NCBI GenBank assembly: GCA_008694505.1
Contig: VZDJ01007755.1
Location: forward strand, 650,644-714,643
From: Cyanoderma ruficeps
Lineage: Eukaryota > Chordata > Aves > Passeriformes > Timaliidae
Direction: 5' to 3'
DNA length: 64,000 bases
The notes below the pieces were generated by a model. That model was given only the letters and a program-made list of their open reading frames with translations, had not been told where the DNA came from and did not search any database. Position 1 is the stretch's first letter. Each line of letters begins with the position of its first letter. The position numbers and the translations under genes are program-made. This document shows positions 61,219 through 64,000 of the stretch, in pieces.

Positions 61219-64000
61219 AAAGGCAAACAAATAATACAGGCTAAAGGTGAAAAATATTATCTCATAATGACCCAAATTATTTTAAGAGACTGTGCCATTA
61301 GTTCACCCTTTCAAAAACAGTCTGATCCTGAGTCCACAGTTGTACCAATTTTTATCACAGTTCAGTCTCCTGTTTTGGGCATGTAAAAGAACAGAGTGAA
61401 GACATTTGGATTTTGAGGCCATGTGGCTTCATTGTTGTTCATAGATAAACAGCATGCCAAGAAATGCAAATATATCCTAAAAAGAGAAACTGAAGTAACT
61501 TGAAAGTGAGAGGGACAGTTTCTGTACAAGGAGAAATTAAAAAGCTCAAGCTAATTAGCAAAGAATTTAAAAGAAACAGAGTGATAAACAAAATTACAAA
61601 CTCTGAAATATGGGCAATCCAGTGTTCCTATTATACACATCTGATAAAGCTGCCTGACATGAACATGGAATCGTAAAAGAGAAAAAGAAGAATGGTTTCC
61701 ATTCTCAGTGGGTTAAGATCTAAGAAGGTGATTCATCCTGACATGCTGATCATGCAAACTCCCAGTGCCAAACTATGATCATCCACTCCCCGGGGACAGC
61801 AAATCTTCATTTGTTAGGTTGGGAGTAGTTGACAAAGAAGTTGAGGAGTTCCTCAACTATAGTATAAAGATCCCCCCCAAACTCCAGATCACTGATTTGG
61901 TCCAGCATGGAAACCTCCCCACTTCTCAGCTGGGTCTAACTGAGCCACAATAGAGTTAAATTGTGTCACCACACTTCCACTGACAACTTGAAACTAACAT
62001 CCTTTGACCAATTTGTTTTTCTTTCTTGAGCCAAAGATTACTTTCCTAGAAAGCTCTCTAACTGTGATCTCTGTACTGCTCCCTGCAAAACAACACTTCC
62101 AAACTACATCTCACTTGAAAATTGTCAAGAGGACTGAACACAAGGACCAGGACAGTGTTTCTGCATGGGGAGATTCACTACCCGAGAGCAATTCACTATG
62201 CAGCTCTGAGGTGTTCTCTGCATTGACACAGCATGTGCTTGCTGAGAGTTCAAAGTAAAACCTTAGCATTAATAAAGTCAGCAGGAATTTTGCTAATGAG
62301 CCAGAATCTCATTCTAGATTTTGTTTGTTTCTCTCTGTAAAAAAAAAGTAAAATATTTAATCCCCAAAATGTGTAATAAGCAATAGAGTGTAAAACAAAA
62401 TCTCTTTCCTGTTGAATGAGATTACTTGAAGCCCAAAAAGTGGGCTTCCTTCACCAAGGAAAGGCCTTTAATATGGTGGGTCACAGTTCCCTCACACATT
62501 CTCTTTTTATAGCTATTTCTATAGCTGTCTCTCAGTTGTTCTTAGATAATTTCCATGTAAAAAGGATGAAGTTGCCCTTTTGTGCTTGGTTGGAACAGAA
62601 AGTCCGGGTCACAATTATGCTCTTGGGTATTAAAACTGTGGTGAAGCTGAATAAACATTCAGATGATGAAAAGGAAAAGAAACAACTACAATATTACAAA
62701 GATCTGTCCACAACATTTGTTGAAAAATAATTGGCTGTTCCCTTCATATGTATTTGATACATACGTTTTAATTTGAGGAACTGTGTACATGAAAAAACTG
62801 TATCTTGAACTTAGAAACATGGTTCTGCTCATTTTCATTGCAGGCAGAATTGTAGACCTCAATCATTTAAATGGAGTAGCTTTTTCTTGACAAGTCTGCT
62901 CATCAAATGTCTTAGGAGCCAAACCTAATCACTCAAACGCCAATGACCTCTCCTCGTCTCTGCAAGTACTCTGAAATTATTATTAATGGCAACAGATAGC
63001 AAGAATTTGTGATTTAAATACAAAGAAAATAGAATACACAGCCATACACTGTACTAATTATTTTCCCATTATGTGTGGAAATCTGTGGGTAAACTGGATG
63101 TTTTTAGAAGCACTTAAATTTACAGCCCTCACTGTCACAAAGAAAATATGAAAAAAGATATGGTAAGTAGGAGTGCTCATTCCCTGACAGTGCCAGCAGA
63201 CAGATTGTGAGATGGAAGACGTGGGCTAATTGTGGAGTCCATAAAGATATGATTTTTTACCTGGTAGCCTAAGGACTTTGCTAATGATCATTGTAGAACA
63301 CTCAAGCAATCCGAACCTGTGTTTTCATTCTTCTTTTGCCATCATGATCTTTAATCTTTCCCAGCTCATGTTTATTGCCAGTAACAGGGACGCTCTCCTA
63401 ACTTGCAAAAGAGCACAAGAGAACCTCAGCAGAGCATTGCTCTGGATATTAAATACCAGTAGCATCCCTCAGTACCTCACTGTTTGTGTTTGGTCTGTTT
63501 GTTGCAGGTTTGTTTTTTTTAAGGAAGTATCAGCCAAGCTAATACTATGTGTATTTCTCAATGGTAAAAAAAGTACTTTAAGCAAAACATACACACCCTG
63601 GTCACTCATTACCTTTCTACGAATTCCCTGAGTCAGGGCTGCTGTCCATAATACCAGGACAGCTGTGGTGTAACCAGACCTGCAGCTGGCTGCCACCAAC
63701 TGTATAGCTGAAGTGACAAACACAGGGTAGAGATGTGAACACAAATCCAGTGCAAACAGGTGAAGTTCACAGTTTTAACCACTCCCTTCTGCAACAGCTT
63801 CTTTACACAAGTAGAGTTACACGGAGAGATGGCAAATCAAATACTAGGATACTCAATTTGAAGAGAGTTGCGTGGCAACACAGCTACATTTTGAAGCAAT
63901 AAAAAGTGGCAATTTGTTTTCCAGTCTTGACATCTTATTTTTCATTTATATATGTTTACTGTGGGTTCATATTAGTGATATTCAGATAGTTATTTCACAT
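61219..64000. other. Unique DNA at the right edge, no exon seen
   Basis: No recognised exon, RNA gene or repeat. The missing 5' exons of PI15 could begin just outside the window. Open frames at 62416-62730 and 63278-63631 show no family motifs and no splice context that I can support. Confidence 0.5.

Overview
This is nuclear DNA from a bird, in an AT-rich and gene-poor region. The bird call rests on several CR1 LINE fragments with typical avian 3' ends, on two long terminal repeats (LTRs) of kinds I recognise from avian endogenous retroviruses, and on the coding exons of a vertebrate gene with GT-AG introns. Operons, bacterial genes, CRISPR arrays and rRNA are absent. Most short open frames here are chance frames in non-coding DNA.

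The one gene I can support is PI15 (peptidase inhibitor 15, a secreted CAP/CRISP-family protein) on the minus strand. Its last four coding exons lie at 57919-58037, 57567-57699, 57282-57397 and 53374-53509. They join in phase to encode the C-terminal 167 residues, including both CAP signatures and the C-terminal cysteine-rich tail. I did not find the exons for the N-terminal part (signal peptide and start of the CAP domain) up to base 64000, so they probably lie to the right of the window. The 3' UTR runs left from 53373 for an unknown distance; AATAAA signals on the minus strand are spread down to about 47690.

Layout, left to right: an LTR-like end with CpG-rich tail (1-478); unique AT-rich DNA with an assembly gap (4769-4827); a decayed CR1 (7018-7610); a possible very old CR1/L3-type remnant (about 9000-9345); a long stretch of unique DNA with simple repeats (9350-25630); a solo LTR of 1038 bp with perfect 5-bp target duplications (25637-26674) and a short CR1 tail beside it (26722-26820); a possible tRNA-derived SINE remnant (about 29560-29690); a short CR1 tail (33409-33505); the best preserved CR1 (34077-34888); unique DNA; a truncated LTR fused to a CR1 tail (42603-43111); unique DNA; PI15 with a CR1 in its last intron (56107-56905); and upstream flank or intron of PI15 with another CR1 (60855-61218).

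I found no previously undescribed biological system. The points most worth a second look are the solo LTR, the LTR/CR1 chimera, a 15-bp tail shared by two CR1 copies, a strong splice-acceptor-like sequence at the edge of a CR1, the tRNA-like remnant, and the unusual donor after one PI15 exon. Family identifications come from reading and recall of consensus features, not from a database search.
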